Shown in pieces: positions 46,695 to 55,374 of a DNA stretch of 64,000 bases (positions within the stretch are counted from its first letter, which is position 1; every line of letters begins with the position of its first letter). Both the position numbers and the translations under genes were made by a program. The notes below the pieces were generated by a model. That model did no database searches and was not told the origin of the DNA. It saw only the letters and a program-made list of their open reading frames with translations. This DNA comes from Prolixibacteraceae bacterium. GTDB taxonomy: Bacteria > Bacteroidota > Bacteroidia > Bacteroidales > Prolixibacteraceae. Location of the stretch: assembly GCA_025210775.1 (NCBI GenBank), contig JAOARB010000021.1, positions 60,327 to 124,326 on the forward strand. The letters are read 5' to 3'.

Positions 46695-47591
46695 TTATAA
46701 ATGATGGTCTTCTAACATCTTCTTGGCATCAACACATCCCTGTTCAGAGGAAATATGGAACAATCTTGAAGCCTCCTTCTCGTCTTTCGAAACATTTCCT
46801 AGTCCTTGATAATAATACATTCCAACCTGATATAAAGCATCAGGATCGCCTTGCTCTGCTGAGAGTTTAAACCATTCGAAAGCTTCGTCTATATCTTTCT
46901 CTACACCTCTTCCTTCCATATAAGAAACACCAATAAGATATTGAGCAGAAGCATTGTTTTGTTCTGCAGAAAGTTTAGCCCAACGCAAAGCTTCATCGTA
47001 ATCTCTTTCCACTCCTTCTCCTATAGAATAACAAGTAGCCACCATAAATTGAGCATCCATATCCCCTAATTTAGCAGCTTCCATAAACCACTTAAAAGCT
47101 TTTTGAGAATCCTTAGCAACACCATTACCGAAAAGGTAACACAAGCCTAGGTTATGTTGAGCAATAGTAAAAGACTGATTTGCAGCAAGAGTAAACCATT
47201 TAACGGCTTCTTTATAATCTTGTGACACTACTAGCCCATGCTGGAAGAACACACCAATCATATTTTGAGCATCTCTATTTTCCTGTAAAGCCGAAAGCAT
47301 ATACCATGAATAGGCCTCTCTTAAATCTTTTGAGACACTTGTACCTTCAAAATAAAAACATCCAAGATTAAACTTTGCAGCATCATTGCCCTGTTTGGCA
47401 GAAAGAGAAAACCATTTAAAAGCTTCTGTTGAATCTTTTAAGACTTTATCTCCTTTAATATAACACTCACCTAACTCATATTGGGCATCAGCATCTCCAT
47501 TTTGAGCTTTCGATAATAACTCTTTAAAACCATCCGTATGCGAACAGGAAAACAGTAAAATAGGCAAAAGGAATAGAACAATTTTTTTCAT
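46695..47591 (-). CDS. Sel1-repeat lipoprotein (copy 2, shorter)
   Basis: The 298-residue protein has the same lipoprotein signal as copy 1 (PILLFSC) and about seven Sel1 repeats (for example AFKWFSLSAKQGNDAAKFNLGCFYFEG). The signal peptide and first repeats are nearly identical to copy 1 at DNA level, while later repeats diverge. The two genes are tandem, 87 bp apart, same strand. Function is unknown; protein-protein interaction is inferred from the fold. Confidence 0.88.
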   Translation of the reverse strand: MKKIVLFLLPILLFSCSHTDGFKELLSKAQNGDADAQYELGECYIKGDKVLKDSTEAFKWFSLSAKQGNDAAKFNLGCFYFEGTSVSKDLREAYSWYMLSALQENRDAQNMIGVFFQHGLVVSQDYKEAVKWFTLAANQSFTIAQHNLGLCYLFGNGVAKDSQKAFKWFMEAAKLGDMDAQFMVATCYSIGEGVERDYDEALRWAKLSAEQNNASAQYLIGVSYMEGRGVEKDIDEAFEWFKLSAEQGDPDALYQVGMYYYQGLGNVSKDEKEASRLFHISSEQGCVDAKKMLEDHHL

Positions 47592-48279
47592 TTATATATC
47601 TAATTTTAGGATAATTATTCAATAAATATAATGCTCTCAATCCACCACAAAAGAGATCTAAATTAGCGACAACCGCTCATCATTATACTTTGAAAAGGAA
47701 ACATTATAACTCTATAGTAGACATCCAAGAATTTAAACATGGGATAAAAAATTAAAGAATAGACCAAACAAGAAAAGGAATATCACTTTGATCTGTATCA
47801 TTAAAAATGGACAGCCCTACTTCTATAAATGTTCATATAGATATCCACACCACAAATTTAACAAAATAAAACTTTAATACATATATATTATAATTTAAAC
47901 AACATAGACATGTTTTAAGTATTACAAATAAAATAGCACCTATTTGCAGAGCCTTATTTAAAATAAGAAAAGCCATTCAAGTTATAAATAGCATACATTA
48001 ATACAATGCAATATATTTTGATACTAGGAATAGATATTGGGAACAAATTAACAACGAAGGCTGTACAATAATGGAATAGATCTGATTTATAAGATCATTG
48101 ATATTATCTTCATTCAAATACATTTACAATAATGAGATAAAGCATAACAGATATCAATCCAACAAATTTTATGGTATTGAAATAAATCATTACTGCTGAA
48201 ATCAACCTATAAAATAGAAGTTATCACTGATCATGAGAGCTAAACAAATAAACCAATACAAACTATAATAATACAACCA
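47592..48279. other. Long A+T-rich intergenic region upstream of GH2
   Basis: 690 bp without a supported gene or strong hairpin. It must contain promoters for the Sel1 genes and for the GH2 enzyme, but I could not assign a consensus -7 element with confidence. Confidence 0.5.
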
Positions 48280-50982
48280 ATGAAACAATTAATTTTATGT
48301 ATTGCTCTCTGTTTATTATTTATAAGTAGTAAAGCACAAAACAAACAACCAGTATTTAGCAAAGCAGGGTTCTATTCAATAAAGAATAGTGGTAGAGAGA
48401 TATACAACTTTAATGTTGGATGGCGATTTATAAAGGCTAATATTAAAAATGCGGAAAAGATTAACTTTAATGACAAAAGTTGGGAAATTGTAAATCTTCC
48501 ACATGGATTAGAGTTTCTTCCTTCTCAAGCAAGCGGTAGCATCAACTATCAAGGACCAGCATGGTATAGAAAACATTTTAATCTACCCGATTCTTTGAAA
48601 GGAAAGAAATTAACCCTTCATTTTGAAGCAATCATGGGTAAAAGCAAAATCTACATAAATGGTCAATTAATAAAAGAAAATTTCGGAGGATTTTTGCCTT
48701 TTCAAGTCGAAATCGAGAACCACATTAAATGGGGAGAAGAAAATGTAATTGCCATTTTAGCTGATAATTCCGACGATCCGACTTACCCTCCTGGTAAGGC
48801 ACAAAATATCATGGATTTTGCATATTTCGGAGGGATCTATCGTGACGTATATCTATTAAGCACAAATAAGATATTCATAAGTAATCCTAACAATGTAGAC
48901 AAAACTGCAGGTGGAGGAGTATTTGTTCATTATGAAAAAGTAAGCAAATATAATGCCGAAATCATCATCAAAACGGATATCATAAATAAAAATAGATATA
49001 GCAAGAATATCAACTTAGAAACACAGCTAGTTGACAAAAAAGGTAGAATCATTACCACTACTATTACAAAAAACAGAGTAAGATCAAATAGATCAAGAAC
49101 AATAACCCAAAAAATAAAAATTAAGAATCCTCATTTATGGAGCCCTGATAAGCCCTATCTATACGATCTTAAACTTATGATTAAAGACAATCATGGGAAA
49201 AGCATCGATGGGTTAAAAAAACGAATTGGTATCCGAAAAATTGAATTTAAAGGTAAAGAAGGTTTTTATCTCAATGGTGAAGCATACCATGATAAACTTA
49301 TTGGAGCCAATAGACATCAAGACTATGGTTACGTAGGAAATGCATTACCTAATTCTGGACAATGGAGAGACGTTAAAAAACTCCGAGATGTTGGAATGAG
49401 AATCATACGATGTGCTCACTACCCACAAGATCCTGCATTTATGGATGCATGTGATGAACTAGGAATGTTTATCATCGTAGCAACACCAGGGTGGCAATTT
49501 TGGAATGATCAGCCTATATTCCAGAAACGTGTATATAATGATATCAGAAATATGGTAAGACGTGATCGTAATCATCCAAGTGTAATTATGTGGGAACCGA
49601 TACTAAATGAAACCAAATACCCTGATTATTTTGCAAAACAAGTTCATGAAATAGTACATGAAGAATACCCATGGCAAGGAGCATACACAGTATGCGACGG
49701 ACATGCGAAAGGACATGAACACTTTGATGTAAATTACAAACATCCTGTAAAAGGCGAATGTTGGTCAAATACAGTTGAAGCTACTGTAAAAAACTATAAA
49801 AAATCTCTAGGTGATTATTCTAAAGAAAAGAAATCTGTTTTCACTAGAGAATGGGGAGACAATGTGGATGATTGGTCATCACACAATTCAACGAGTAGGG
49901 TATCAAGAGGATGGGGAGAGACACCTCAACTAATCCAAGCACTACAATATGCCGGGACATCAATGGTTTACACTAGTTTCGAAGGATTATATCTAAGTCC
50001 AAGACAACATGTAGGAGGAACGCTCTGGCATTCATTCGATCATCAAAGAGGTTATCACCCTGACACCTTCTTTGGAGGGATAATGGATGTATTTCGTCAG
50101 CCGAAATATTCATATTATCTTTTTATGAGCCAACGAGACCCAAACATAAAACTTGAAAAAGCCGAATCAGGTCCAATGATATACACGGCTCATGAATTAT
50201 CTCCTTTTTCACCTAAAGACATTACCGTTTTTACAAACTGCGATGAAGTAAGAATGATTTTATTAGAAAAGGATACACTAATTCAGAAAGTAGACAAAAA
50301 AAATCATTTTATGCCTCACCCTCCGGTTGTATTTAAAGATGCATATGATTTTATGGATATGAAGAAATTACAACGTAAACATAAACTCTCACAAGCAAAC
50401 ATTGTTGTTGAAGGATTAATAGGAGGAAAAGTTGTCGTTCGCGAAGTTAAACGTCCTGCAAAAAGAGTCAGTAAGCTTATGATTGAACTAGATAACGAGA
50501 AGGTTGCATTAGAAGCAGATGGCTCTGATTTCGTAACACTAATAGTATCTTTGGTTGATGAAGATGGATATGTAAAAAGATTAAACAACTATTCTGTTCG
50601 CATTGAAATAGAAGGTGAAGGGAAATTGTTAGGCGGAAGAGAAAATGGGGCGAATCCAGTAAAACTAGAATGGGGAACAGCACCTATACTGGTACAATCG
50701 ACAACAAAAACAGGAGCAATTAAAGTGAAAGCCCATCTACAATGGGAAGGAATTAATACTCCAATAAGTGGTGAGTTTACTTTCAATAGTATCAAATCGC
50801 CTATGAAGAGTATTTATTCAGAAACCCCTACAAAGGAAAAAAGAACGACGATCAACCAGCAAAATAGCAAAGAAGATATTCAAAGTCTAAAACGAAAGTT
50901 ATTGGAAATGCAGCAAAAACTCAATCAAATTAGACTAGAAAAAGTAAGTAAACAACAGGAACAATTTGAGAACAAAGAATAG
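48280..50982 (+). CDS. Glycoside hydrolase family 2 (beta-galactosidase/beta-glucuronidase-like)
   Basis: The 900-residue protein has a signal peptide (1-19), the GH2 sugar-binding sandwich (about 40-195), an Ig-like domain (about 205-315) and the TIM barrel (about 320-620). Glu444 in MWEPILNET is the proposed acid/base and Glu524 in TREWGDN the proposed nucleophile. Beta-domains follow, and the C-terminus (about 865-900) is a charged coiled-coil-like tail (SLKRKLLEMQQKLNQIRLEK). GH2 enzymes remove beta-linked galactose, glucuronate or mannose. In this context beta-glucuronidase, or galactosidase on a proteoglycan linker, are candidates. It has its own terminator. Confidence 0.88.
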   Translation: MKQLILCIALCLLFISSKAQNKQPVFSKAGFYSIKNSGREIYNFNVGWRFIKANIKNAEKINFNDKSWEIVNLPHGLEFLPSQASGSINYQGPAWYRKHFNLPDSLKGKKLTLHFEAIMGKSKIYINGQLIKENFGGFLPFQVEIENHIKWGEENVIAILADNSDDPTYPPGKAQNIMDFAYFGGIYRDVYLLSTNKIFISNPNNVDKTAGGGVFVHYEKVSKYNAEIIIKTDIINKNRYSKNINLETQLVDKKGRIITTTITKNRVRSNRSRTITQKIKIKNPHLWSPDKPYLYDLKLMIKDNHGKSIDGLKKRIGIRKIEFKGKEGFYLNGEAYHDKLIGANRHQDYGYVGNALPNSGQWRDVKKLRDVGMRIIRCAHYPQDPAFMDACDELGMFIIVATPGWQFWNDQPIFQKRVYNDIRNMVRRDRNHPSVIMWEPILNETKYPDYFAKQVHEIVHEEYPWQGAYTVCDGHAKGHEHFDVNYKHPVKGECWSNTVEATVKNYKKSLGDYSKEKKSVFTREWGDNVDDWSSHNSTSRVSRGWGETPQLIQALQYAGTSMVYTSFEGLYLSPRQHVGGTLWHSFDHQRGYHPDTFFGGIMDVFRQPKYSYYLFMSQRDPNIKLEKAESGPMIYTAHELSPFSPKDITVFTNCDEVRMILLEKDTLIQKVDKKNHFMPHPPVVFKDAYDFMDMKKLQRKHKLSQANIVVEGLIGGKVVVREVKRPAKRVSKLMIELDNEKVALEADGSDFVTLIVSLVDEDGYVKRLNNYSVRIEIEGEGKLLGGRENGANPVKLEWGTAPILVQSTTKTGAIKVKAHLQWEGINTPISGEFTFNSIKSPMKSIYSETPTKEKRTTINQQNSKEDIQSLKRKLLEMQQKLNQIRLEKVSKQQEQFENKE

Positions 50983-51064
50983 TGTAGAAACAACTATACT
51001 TTATAAATATCAAGTTCTAAATATAGTGTTACAAGTTATTTTGTAATAATTCTTATTAATCTTA

Positions 51065-51107
51065 ATAGTAGTCTACAACTTCTTAATTGTAGACTACTAT
51101 ATTTTAT
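51065..51107 (+). terminator. Intrinsic terminator after GH2
   Basis: The perfect 14-bp arms atagtagtctacaa (51065-51078) and ttgtagactactat (51087-51100) are followed by attttatt. Confidence 0.88.
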
Positions 51108-51554
51108 TATTTGAAAACCTGATATATTAAACACGACCAGATCAAAAAAGATACCTTTCATATTCATTCCTTCATGGTTATGTTGCAATATAATATTAGT
51201 ACTTCAAAGTTTTATTTTACTAAAATATCCCACTTAAAATATCGTCAAGTAATAACCGAAAGATATATATCAGATGTTGTCCTGTATTAGACTCTTAAAT
51301 ATAAGTTAACCATAACGAACAAAGAGTGATATTGTAGAGATATAGAACAAGGAGAAGAATGTGGGATGGATCATTATATTTAATACAAAAAGAAAAGTAC
51401 AGGAAAGACAATCCTTAAAAAGGATCAAAACCAATGGTTATATTCCTATGACATATGTTTCCAATAAACCACAAAACGCACCATAAGTGAAAGCACCATA
51501 GAGAAAGTCAAGTGAGAAAAGAAGGGGCTGGAAGTCTCCCAAAAGAGCAGACAC

Positions 51555-51596
51555 AAAAAAACCAAGGCCACCTTATTTTATAAGACGACCTTGGTT
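51555..51596 (-). terminator. Intrinsic terminator of the lipoprotein gene
   Basis: The arms aaccaagg...tta (about 51560-51575) and taa...ccttggtt (51581-51596) pair with internal mismatches. On the minus strand a run of seven T follows. Confidence 0.85.
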
Positions 51597-51639
51597 GAAA
51601 TATCATTATAATAGCTGAAAAGGATAGATCCTAGCTATA

Positions 51640-52119
51640 CTACTTGGCACATTCGGTACACGTACCCCACTCGGTGGTACAGATGTCTTTAATGATGACC
51701 CCTTTGTAAAAACCTTCCTCTTGTTTTGTCCATGTCTGGCCGTTATCACGTTCCATTCGACTTGGCTCCTCTGACGGTAGCAACCTCTCCCACTTGACGT
51801 GTACAATGATAGGTTTACTTCCCCCATTTCCATCCACATTCTCGTTCACAAAGAACGCAATGCCCTCACATCCCATTTCTCCTTTAAACACGAAATCAGC
51901 GAAATAAGAGTTCAATGGAACATTGATGTCCTTCAAAAAGTACTTAAACTTCTTTCCAACATACGCCTCTTTACGGTTATCGAAATTGGTTTTTATATAC
52001 TGTAATGTATCCCCTGCAAATGCTTCAATAGGCACAAATCCCTTATTATTCCTCAACAAGCTACATGAGGAAATCATGATTACTGAAACAAATAAGCAGA
52101 CAAAGGTAAAAATCTTCAT
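51640..52119 (-). CDS. Lipoprotein of unknown function
   Basis: The 159-residue protein has a lipobox (VIMISSC, Cys19) and a compact domain of alternating strands with two cysteine-containing segments: GEMGCEGIAFFV and the C-terminal CTTEWGTCTECAK. I do not recognise a family. It is a single gene with its own terminator, so a free-standing periplasmic or surface role is likely. Confidence 0.75.
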   Translation of the reverse strand: MKIFTFVCLFVSVIMISSCSLLRNNKGFVPIEAFAGDTLQYIKTNFDNRKEAYVGKKFKYFLKDINVPLNSYFADFVFKGEMGCEGIAFFVNENVDGNGGSKPIIVHVKWERLLPSEEPSRMERDNGQTWTKQEEGFYKGVIIKDICTTEWGTCTECAK

Positions 52120-52488
52120 AATGGTTCGATAGTTTTTAATGAAAGACCATATTCTACTTCAGAAGCAAGAATCACACATCATTTTCACTGTATTAAATCA
52201 ATATTATGTGTACTTAATCTTCTCTAAATACGAAAGAATAAAAAAAAATGTTCTCATGCAAAAAAAAATGAAATTAAATCAGTAAAGAGGGGAATCTTTT
52301 AAACATAAATAACACTATACATTTAATGTCATATAGATTTAGGCATAAAAATCAGTCATACAACTATCATACACCCGAACTTATGTTAAGCCACTAAGAA
52401 GATCATTAATTAAGAATAAAAGAGTAAAAAATCTAAATTAATTGTTTCTGATCCATCTACAATTCAATTATATTTGCAAAAAAAAGTT
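52120..52488. other. Divergent intergenic region upstream of ruvX
   Basis: A+T-rich; the only clear signal is the -7 element TATATTTG at 52469-52476 for ruvX-def. No gene is supported. Confidence 0.5.
52469..52476 (+). promoter_or_regulatory. -7 element of the ruvX-def operon
   Basis: TATATTTG matches TAnnTTTG. Transcription should begin near 52483, so a TTG at 52474 that lies inside the element cannot be the start codon. Confidence 0.6.
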
Positions 52489-52902
52489 TTGGGAAGATTA
52501 CTAGCAATTGACTACGGTCGTAAAAGAGTAGGTATTGCCGTTACAGATCCGATGCAGATTATAGCAAACAAACTAACGACAGTACCGACACATGAATTGA
52601 TGAAATTCTTAGAAGACTATTTCAAACAAGAAGAAGTAGAGACTGTAGTGATAGGTTATCCTTTACAGAATAACGGTCAGCCTTCTCAATCGATAGAATA
52701 CATCAATCCATTTATCAAGAACTTCATTAAGAAGTTTCCAGAGATGCCCATCGTACAACATGATGAAAGATTCACCTCGAATCTAGCATTTAGAGCGATG
52801 ATAGATGCAGGATTAAAGAAGAAAGCCAGACAAAACAAAGCGACAGTGGATGCCGTTAGTGCCACCATCATTCTTCAATCTTATATGGAATCAAAAAAAT
52901 AG
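52489..52902 (+). CDS. ruvX: Putative pre-16S rRNA nuclease / Holliday junction resolvase RuvX (YqgF)
   Basis: Starting at the TTG at 52489 gives MGRLLAIDYGRKRVGIAVTD, the canonical N-terminus of Bacteroidota RuvX, and 137 residues. An upstream TTG at 52474 falls within the promoter. AIDYG holds the first catalytic Asp of the RNase H-like fold, ERFTS the second block and ATVDAVSATIIL the last Asp. The enzyme matures the 5' end of 16S rRNA. The mRNA leader would be only a few nucleotides long. It is followed by def after 16 bp. Confidence 0.9.
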   Translation: MGRLLAIDYGRKRVGIAVTDPMQIIANKLTTVPTHELMKFLEDYFKQEEVETVVIGYPLQNNGQPSQSIEYINPFIKNFIKKFPEMPIVQHDERFTSNLAFRAMIDAGLKKKARQNKATVDAVSATIILQSYMESKK

Positions 52903-52918
52903 TTAAGCAAAATATATT

Positions 52919-53476
52919 ATGATATTACCTGTTACTCTATACGGAGATCCAGTTCTAAGAAAGGTTACTCCAGATATCGATAAAGACTATCCGAACTTAG
53001 ATGCGCTTATCGAAAATATGTTTGAAACAATGTATCATGCCGAAGGAGTAGGTCTTGCTGCACCACAGGTAGGACTAAACATTCGTCTTTTTGTTGCCGA
53101 TGCAACGGTACTTGCTGATGAAGATCCTCAACTAAAAGATTTTAAAAAAGCGGTAATCAATCCTCAAATCATTGAACGCAATGACGAGCTTGAATCAATG
53201 GAGGAAGGATGTCTAAGTATTCCTGGTATTCGTGAAGATGTTTCTAGACCTACCAAGATTCGCATCCAATATTACGATGAAAACTGGAACTTCCACGATG
53301 AGACATACGATGGATTTGCTGCAAGAGTGATCCAACACGAATACGACCACCTAGATGGTAAGATGTTTGTCGACCACTGTTCGATGTTGCGTAAACGTTT
53401 CCTTAAAGGAAAACTAACCAACATTGCCAAAGGAAAAATCAGAGTGCCTTACCAAGTAAGACCTCCAAGAAAATAA
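52919..53476 (+). CDS. def: Peptide deformylase
   Basis: The 185-residue protein has the three deformylase motifs: GVGLAAPQ (43-50), EEGCLS with metal ligand Cys98, and QHEYDHLDG with His140, Glu141 and His144. It removes the formyl group from nascent proteins using Fe2+ in the cytoplasm. It is cotranscribed with ruvX, a frequent Bacteroidota pairing. Confidence 0.97.
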   Translation: MILPVTLYGDPVLRKVTPDIDKDYPNLDALIENMFETMYHAEGVGLAAPQVGLNIRLFVADATVLADEDPQLKDFKKAVINPQIIERNDELESMEEGCLSIPGIREDVSRPTKIRIQYYDENWNFHDETYDGFAARVIQHEYDHLDGKMFVDHCSMLRKRFLKGKLTNIAKGKIRVPYQVRPPRK

Positions 53477-53482
53477 TATAAC

Positions 53483-53518
53483 AAAAAAGAAAAGCACATC
53501 ATGTGACTTTTCTTTTTT
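53483..53518 (+). terminator. Intrinsic terminator after def
   Basis: agaaaagcacat and atgtgacttttct form a nearly perfect stem with a very short loop, followed by a run of T (ttttttta). Confidence 0.85.
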
Positions 53519-53904
53519 TATCTCCTGTTTTGGATAGATCCCCTTTTTATATCTTAGATTAAACCTATAACCATCACCATGGTTATTATAATTAAAGATC
53601 TATCCAAAACAACTACTCCCCTCGCTCCACTAGAGCTTCACTCTCCGATTACCACAATCAAAACAATGCAACGCTCGATCTAAAGCAAAAAAACATTCGA
53701 GCACCTCTTAAACCCCCATTATCCTATATCGCCAAACCAAAACCTCAATCTTCTATAACCTATTGCTAAAAATTTCACATAATATCTTATACTGGGATCA
53801 AAAACACATTTCATTGCATTCAACATTATAATAATAATCTAATTTTATGTATTTCAATTTACCTCCCATGCACACAATGAGTCACACATTAATATAGATA
53901 GAAT
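53519..53904. other. Intergenic region with a nested hairpin element
   Basis: It holds the 84-nt nested inverted repeat at 53527-53610. The remaining about 290 bp shows no gene or clear signal. Confidence 0.55.
53527..53610. repeat. Nested inverted repeat, candidate structured element
   Basis: The outer arms gttttggatagatc (53527-53540) and gatctatccaaaac (53597-53610) are perfect over 14 bp. Inside them ataaccat (53567-53574) and atggttat (53579-53586) form a second hairpin around cacc. It lies after the def terminator, away from any open frame, so it could be a miniature repeat or a small structured RNA. Confidence 0.6.
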
Positions 53905-54171
53905 TTATGTTAATTGATCGTAGATCTTTCCTACCTTATCATAAAGGTCAAAACATTTTTGCATCCATCGTTTCGGGAAGAGGTAAAAACTTAAAGCAAA
54001 GAGAGAAGCACCGAGAATCAAGCAGACCACAGCAACCAAAAGGATATTGGTATCGATCTTAAAAGGAAGGTCTATAAAATGCCAGTTCTGGTTACAGAAG
54101 TAGAGGCCATAAGCTAGAAATGCACCCGGAAGAAACATTCCTAGGGTGTCGTAAAGAGAAAGTTTATTCAT
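53905..54171 (-). CDS. Small two-helix membrane protein, unknown
   Basis: The 88-residue protein has two hydrophobic segments (about 8-25 and 42-64) joined by a short polar loop, and a basic/aromatic C-terminal tail (FPKRWMQKCFDLYDKVGK). The N-terminal pattern SLYDTLGMFLPGAFLAYGL resembles the start of larger predicted membrane proteins, so it may be a truncated relative. No function is proposed. Confidence 0.55.
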   Translation of the reverse strand: MNKLSLYDTLGMFLPGAFLAYGLYFCNQNWHFIDLPFKIDTNILLVAVVCLILGASLFALSFYLFPKRWMQKCFDLYDKVGKIYDQLT

Positions 54172-54363
54172 CGTGATATAATATTATAGACTAAAGATAC
54201 AAATATTATACATATTAAAAACTCCACTAAACAACACAAACAAAGCTCACCTACAAGGAATTATAGGAAAAACAGAATTAAATAAAGAGAAAGAATTAAA
54301 TCCCGAAGGGATAAAAGAGAGCATATGGGTATAAAAGAAGAGATAAGCAGAGTTAGGGAGATA

Positions 54364-54400
54364 AAAAAAGCAGTTCTTTATCTCTAAAAAACTGCTTTTA
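54364..54400 (-). terminator. Terminator of the AT-hook-like protein gene
   Basis: The arms aaaaaagcagtt and aactgctttt flank a short loop about 17 bp past the stop. On the minus strand a T run follows. Confidence 0.85.
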
Positions 54401-54416
54401 TGGATGCGTTACAATA

Positions 54417-54995
54417 CTAGTTATTCTGTATTGAATGCACTCCTTGTTGTGTAATAACAAACTCTTTACCTTGCTTAATACAGTAACCTTTCTTTTCGTT
54501 CTTGTTAAGACAGTCACTTGCATTAGACAATTTAGGGATACCAGCCTCTTTAAGAAGCTCAGCCACCATAGTAGTAGTAATTCTTTCAAGACCACCACTC
54601 ATAAGGAAAGTAGCAGCAGCCAAGAATCTTCTTACTTGGTTATCCAAAGCATCATGACGATCTAGATATCCAACCAATGGATGGTTAGAAGTAATCTGAA
54701 TCGCAGCTTGTTTAGAAGGACGACCTCTTTTTCTAGTTCTATTACCACCAATCACTGCAGTTGTTTTATTTGCAGCTAAATTCATTTCTCCGACAGGAGC
54801 TACAACAGGAGTTTCAACTGTTGGGTTTAATTGGATCTCTTTGCAAGGACTAGGCGCAGCAGGAGTAACGTTTTTAGAAAGCAAATCAGAAGCTTTCTCC
54901 AAAACTTTATCTAATTGAGAGTTAACCCAATCATTTTCTCCTTCGCATTGAAAATGCAAATCACCAATTTTAAAATCAATTTTTGAGACAGACAT
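54417..54995 (-). CDS. Putative DNA-binding protein with AT-hook-like motif and C-terminal winged-helix-like domain
   Basis: The 192-residue protein has a short N-terminal domain (KIDFKIGDLHFQCEGENDWV), a Pro/Ala/Thr-rich linker, and a basic RKRGRPSKQ segment matching the AT-hook core GRP at about residue 90. The helical C-terminal region resembles a small winged helix (ERITTTMVAELLKEAGIPKL ... GYCIKQGKEFVITQQG). I cannot name the family. Binding to A+T-rich DNA is inferred from the hook. It is monocistronic with promoter TATTTTTG at 55086-55079. Confidence 0.6.
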   Translation of the reverse strand: MSVSKIDFKIGDLHFQCEGENDWVNSQLDKVLEKASDLLSKNVTPAAPSPCKEIQLNPTVETPVVAPVGEMNLAANKTTAVIGGNRTRKRGRPSKQAAIQITSNHPLVGYLDRHDALDNQVRRFLAAATFLMSGGLERITTTMVAELLKEAGIPKLSNASDCLNKNEKKGYCIKQGKEFVITQQGVHSIQNN

Positions 54996-55078
54996 GATAT
55001 TAAAATTACAGATATAATTACCAAAACAATTTCGTTATTAAAGAGAGATTAGTTATCTAACTTTATATAAATAGAACA

Positions 55079-55086
55079 CAAAAATA
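55079..55086 (-). promoter_or_regulatory. -7 element of the AT-hook-like gene
   Basis: The minus-strand sequence TATTTTTG matches TAnnTTTG, placing the transcript start about 75 bp before the ATG at 54995. Confidence 0.45.
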
Positions 55087-55167
55087 GCGAAATAGTTTTA
55101 GCAATGAATAGATTATTTTTTACCACTATAAAAAAAATATCATATTGGTAATTTTACAAAAATATAT

Positions 55168-55374
55168 CTACTCCATTTCAATCGTAGATAAAATATTATC
55201 AATTTCTGTTTCAGATTGTTTAAGTTTTGCTCTACAATGTTTAATAAGAGCGGAAACGTACTTCACTTTTTCGACCAACACATCCACATCATACTGATCA
55301 GCTTCAATCTTTTCAAGGATCTCTTTGATCTCACCAACACACTCTTTATAACTTTTATTTTCAATATTACTCAT
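55168..55374 (-). CDS. xseB: Exodeoxyribonuclease VII small subunit
   Basis: The 68-residue helical protein has the XseB pattern (SYKECVGEIKEILEKIEADQYDVDVLVEKVKYVSALIKHC). It assembles with XseA to make exonuclease VII, which degrades single-stranded DNA from both ends. It overlaps xseA by 8 bp, indicating translational coupling. Confidence 0.92.
   Translation of the reverse strand: MSNIENKSYKECVGEIKEILEKIEADQYDVDVLVEKVKYVSALIKHCRAKLKQSETEIDNILSTIEME

Larger units (their letters stand above)
50983..51639. other. Intergenic region between GH2 and a lipoprotein gene
   Basis: It contains two terminators facing each other (51065-51107 plus, 51555-51596 minus) and about 450 bp between with no supported gene. 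Confidence 0.6.

Noticed and set aside
45363..47591. A single Sel1 gene split by a frameshift
   Set aside because: Both parts have their own start, lipoprotein signal and stop, and the signal regions are duplicates.
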